From: Gracilimonas sp. | GTDB taxonomy: Bacteria; Bacteroidota; Rhodothermia; Balneolales; Balneolaceae | Assembly: GCA_022450045.1 (NCBI GenBank) | Contig: JAKURD010000016.1 | Coordinates: 1 to 64,000, forward strand | Length of the DNA stretch: 64,000 nucleotides | Reading direction: 5' to 3' | Shown here: in pieces, positions 63,215 to 64,000 of the stretch | Numbering within the stretch: position 1 is the first letter of the stretch | Layout of the letters: each line of letters opens with the position of its first letter | Made by a program: the position numbers and the translations under genes | The notes under the pieces: model-generated | What the model saw: the letters and a program-made list of their open reading frames with translations, nothing else | What the model was told of the DNA's origin: nothing | Database searches by the model: none

Positions 63215-64000
63215 TCAGACTTCGCGGCCTTTCCAATTCGCTTTTCTACCGGTGTAATGGTCCCATAGACAGCGTATCCCCAATACTTCATACCACAGTA
63301 TGGTAAAGGGTTGGAGCAGGCTTAAAAGAGGATTCCATCCAAATTTAAGATCCATCATCCAGCGTTGAAGTAGAATAAGTGCAATCAGTGTCCCTGCAAA
63401 TAGTTGTTGATCGTAATTACCGGTGAAAAGAATTAAAAATGGAAGCACATAAACAATGAATTGCATGGCCGCCATGAATAGAAAAAGGGGAGTATTCTGC
63501 CCAAAGCCAGCAAAGAAATTTTTACGGAGCCCTTCAAACAGCTCTTTGTGAGAGCGATACATTCTGCAATGTACGGTTCCAACCCCATCAAACATGGTGA
63601 TTTTTAGGCCATGACGTTTTATGGCTTTTGATAGCTCAACATCTTCAACGATCTCTTGTTTTACGGAGGTGTGGCCTCCAATAGCGTCATATGCCTTTCT
63701 GTTGAAGGCGATGAATTGTCCGCAAGCTGCAGCAAAATGAGGGCCTAATTTGTTCCGCAATTTCCAGGGAAGCCACTTTGGATTTTGTTCTACATATTTA
63801 GCCGGAAGCAGGCTGTATAATCCATAATAGATCATTGGGATGACAAGTTTTTCCCAGAAGGTTACAACATGTTGTTTAGGCCAAACAGTGATGGCATCTG
63901 ATGATTGTAACGCACTGACAGCCTTTGAAATAGCATCTTCATCTAACCAGACATCTGCATCAATGAATATCAGGAATTCGCCATTCGCCTGCTCACTTAA
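63215..64000 (-). CDS. Family 2 glycosyltransferase, 5' end beyond the window
   Basis: The frame remains open through the window edge; about 261 residues of the C-terminal part are present. Upstream of the first internal Met it reads FLIFIDADVWLDEDAISKAV, containing the GT2 DxD-type motif. The acceptor region AFNRKAYDAIGGHTSVKQEIVEDVELSKAIKRHG follows, with ED in the EDxxL position. Three membrane spans come at the C-terminus and it ends WKGREV. The layout resembles carotenoid or lipid glycosyltransferases (CrtQ/CruC-like), but the acceptor is not determinable here. Confidence 0.88.
   Translation of the reverse strand, partial: LSEQANGEFLIFIDADVWLDEDAISKAVSALQSSDAITVWPKQHVVTFWEKLVIPMIYYGLYSLLPAKYVEQNPKWLPWKLRNKLGPHFAAACGQFIAFNRKAYDAIGGHTSVKQEIVEDVELSKAIKRHGLKITMFDGVGTVHCRMYRSHKELFEGLRKNFFAGFGQNTPLFLFMAAMQFIVYVLPFLILFTGNYDQQLFAGTLIALILLQRWMMDLKFGWNPLLSLLQPFTILWYEVLGIRCLWDHYTGRKANWKGREV

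Noticed and set aside
1..64000. CRISPR arrays, tRNA and rRNA genes, prophage
   Set aside because: None of the expected repeat-spacer patterns, tRNA-like folds or phage structural genes were seen on either strand.

Overview
The window looks like chromosomal DNA of a Bacteroidota-type bacterium, probably a Balneolota relative such as Balneola or Gracilimonas. This rests on gene content: a 2,423-residue SprA, type III glutamine synthetase, HPr kinase, DUF4290-, DUF2141- and DUF2490-type proteins, six-bladed beta-propeller lipoproteins, and TAnnTTTG-like promoter elements ahead of some genes. The taxonomic call is inference; no rRNA gene is present.

Layout. 0-6.2 kb: DUF427 and TspO genes, ssb, a CBS/DUF21 transporter-like protein with murB, and an M48 lipoprotein protease. 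6.2-10.3 kb: purB between dispersed repeats, then a hipBA-like toxin-antitoxin pair behind a perfect 18-bp-arm inverted repeat. 10.6-24.9 kb is accessory. Two AT-rich cassettes, each with a small four-cysteine secreted peptide gene and a six-bladed beta-propeller gene, flank a two-permease RND efflux operon. Cassette A (10.7-14.1 kb) also has an AraC-type HTH fragment, a MauE-like redox membrane protein and a signal peptidase I, and lies between two copies of a duplicated ~200-bp segment. Cassette B (21.6-24.5 kb) also has a thioredoxin-fold-like lipoprotein and lies between ~350-bp direct repeats; its peptide gene is frameshifted by a 4-bp TAAT duplication.

24.9-38.9 kb holds a complete-looking menaquinone pathway in two minus-strand operons, menA-menC-menE and menF-menD-menH-menB. 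Between them are glnN, csaA, a DUF2141 protein, an ABC permease and a small GNAT gene. 39-43.6 kb: a DUF4290-like gene, a cysteine synthase, a DUF3467 protein and lptF-lptG. 43.8-51.1 kb is sprA, facing rsmI-lnt. 53.5-64 kb: VOC protein, DUF2490 protein, esterase, orphan OmpR-type regulator, trmH, an M28 peptidase, an M23 peptidase, an xer-hpf-hprK operon and the 3' part of a family 2 glycosyltransferase cut by the window edge.

A MITE-like family with ~20-bp terminal inverted repeats starting ACGT occurs three times (31.2, 39.3, 58.1 kb). A fourth place (33.9 kb) keeps only its internal hairpin, and that hairpin shows a compensatory base-pair change relative to the 58.1-kb copy. The best candidate for an undescribed system is the repeated peptide/propeller/redox/protease cassette. 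No tRNA, rRNA or CRISPR array was seen.
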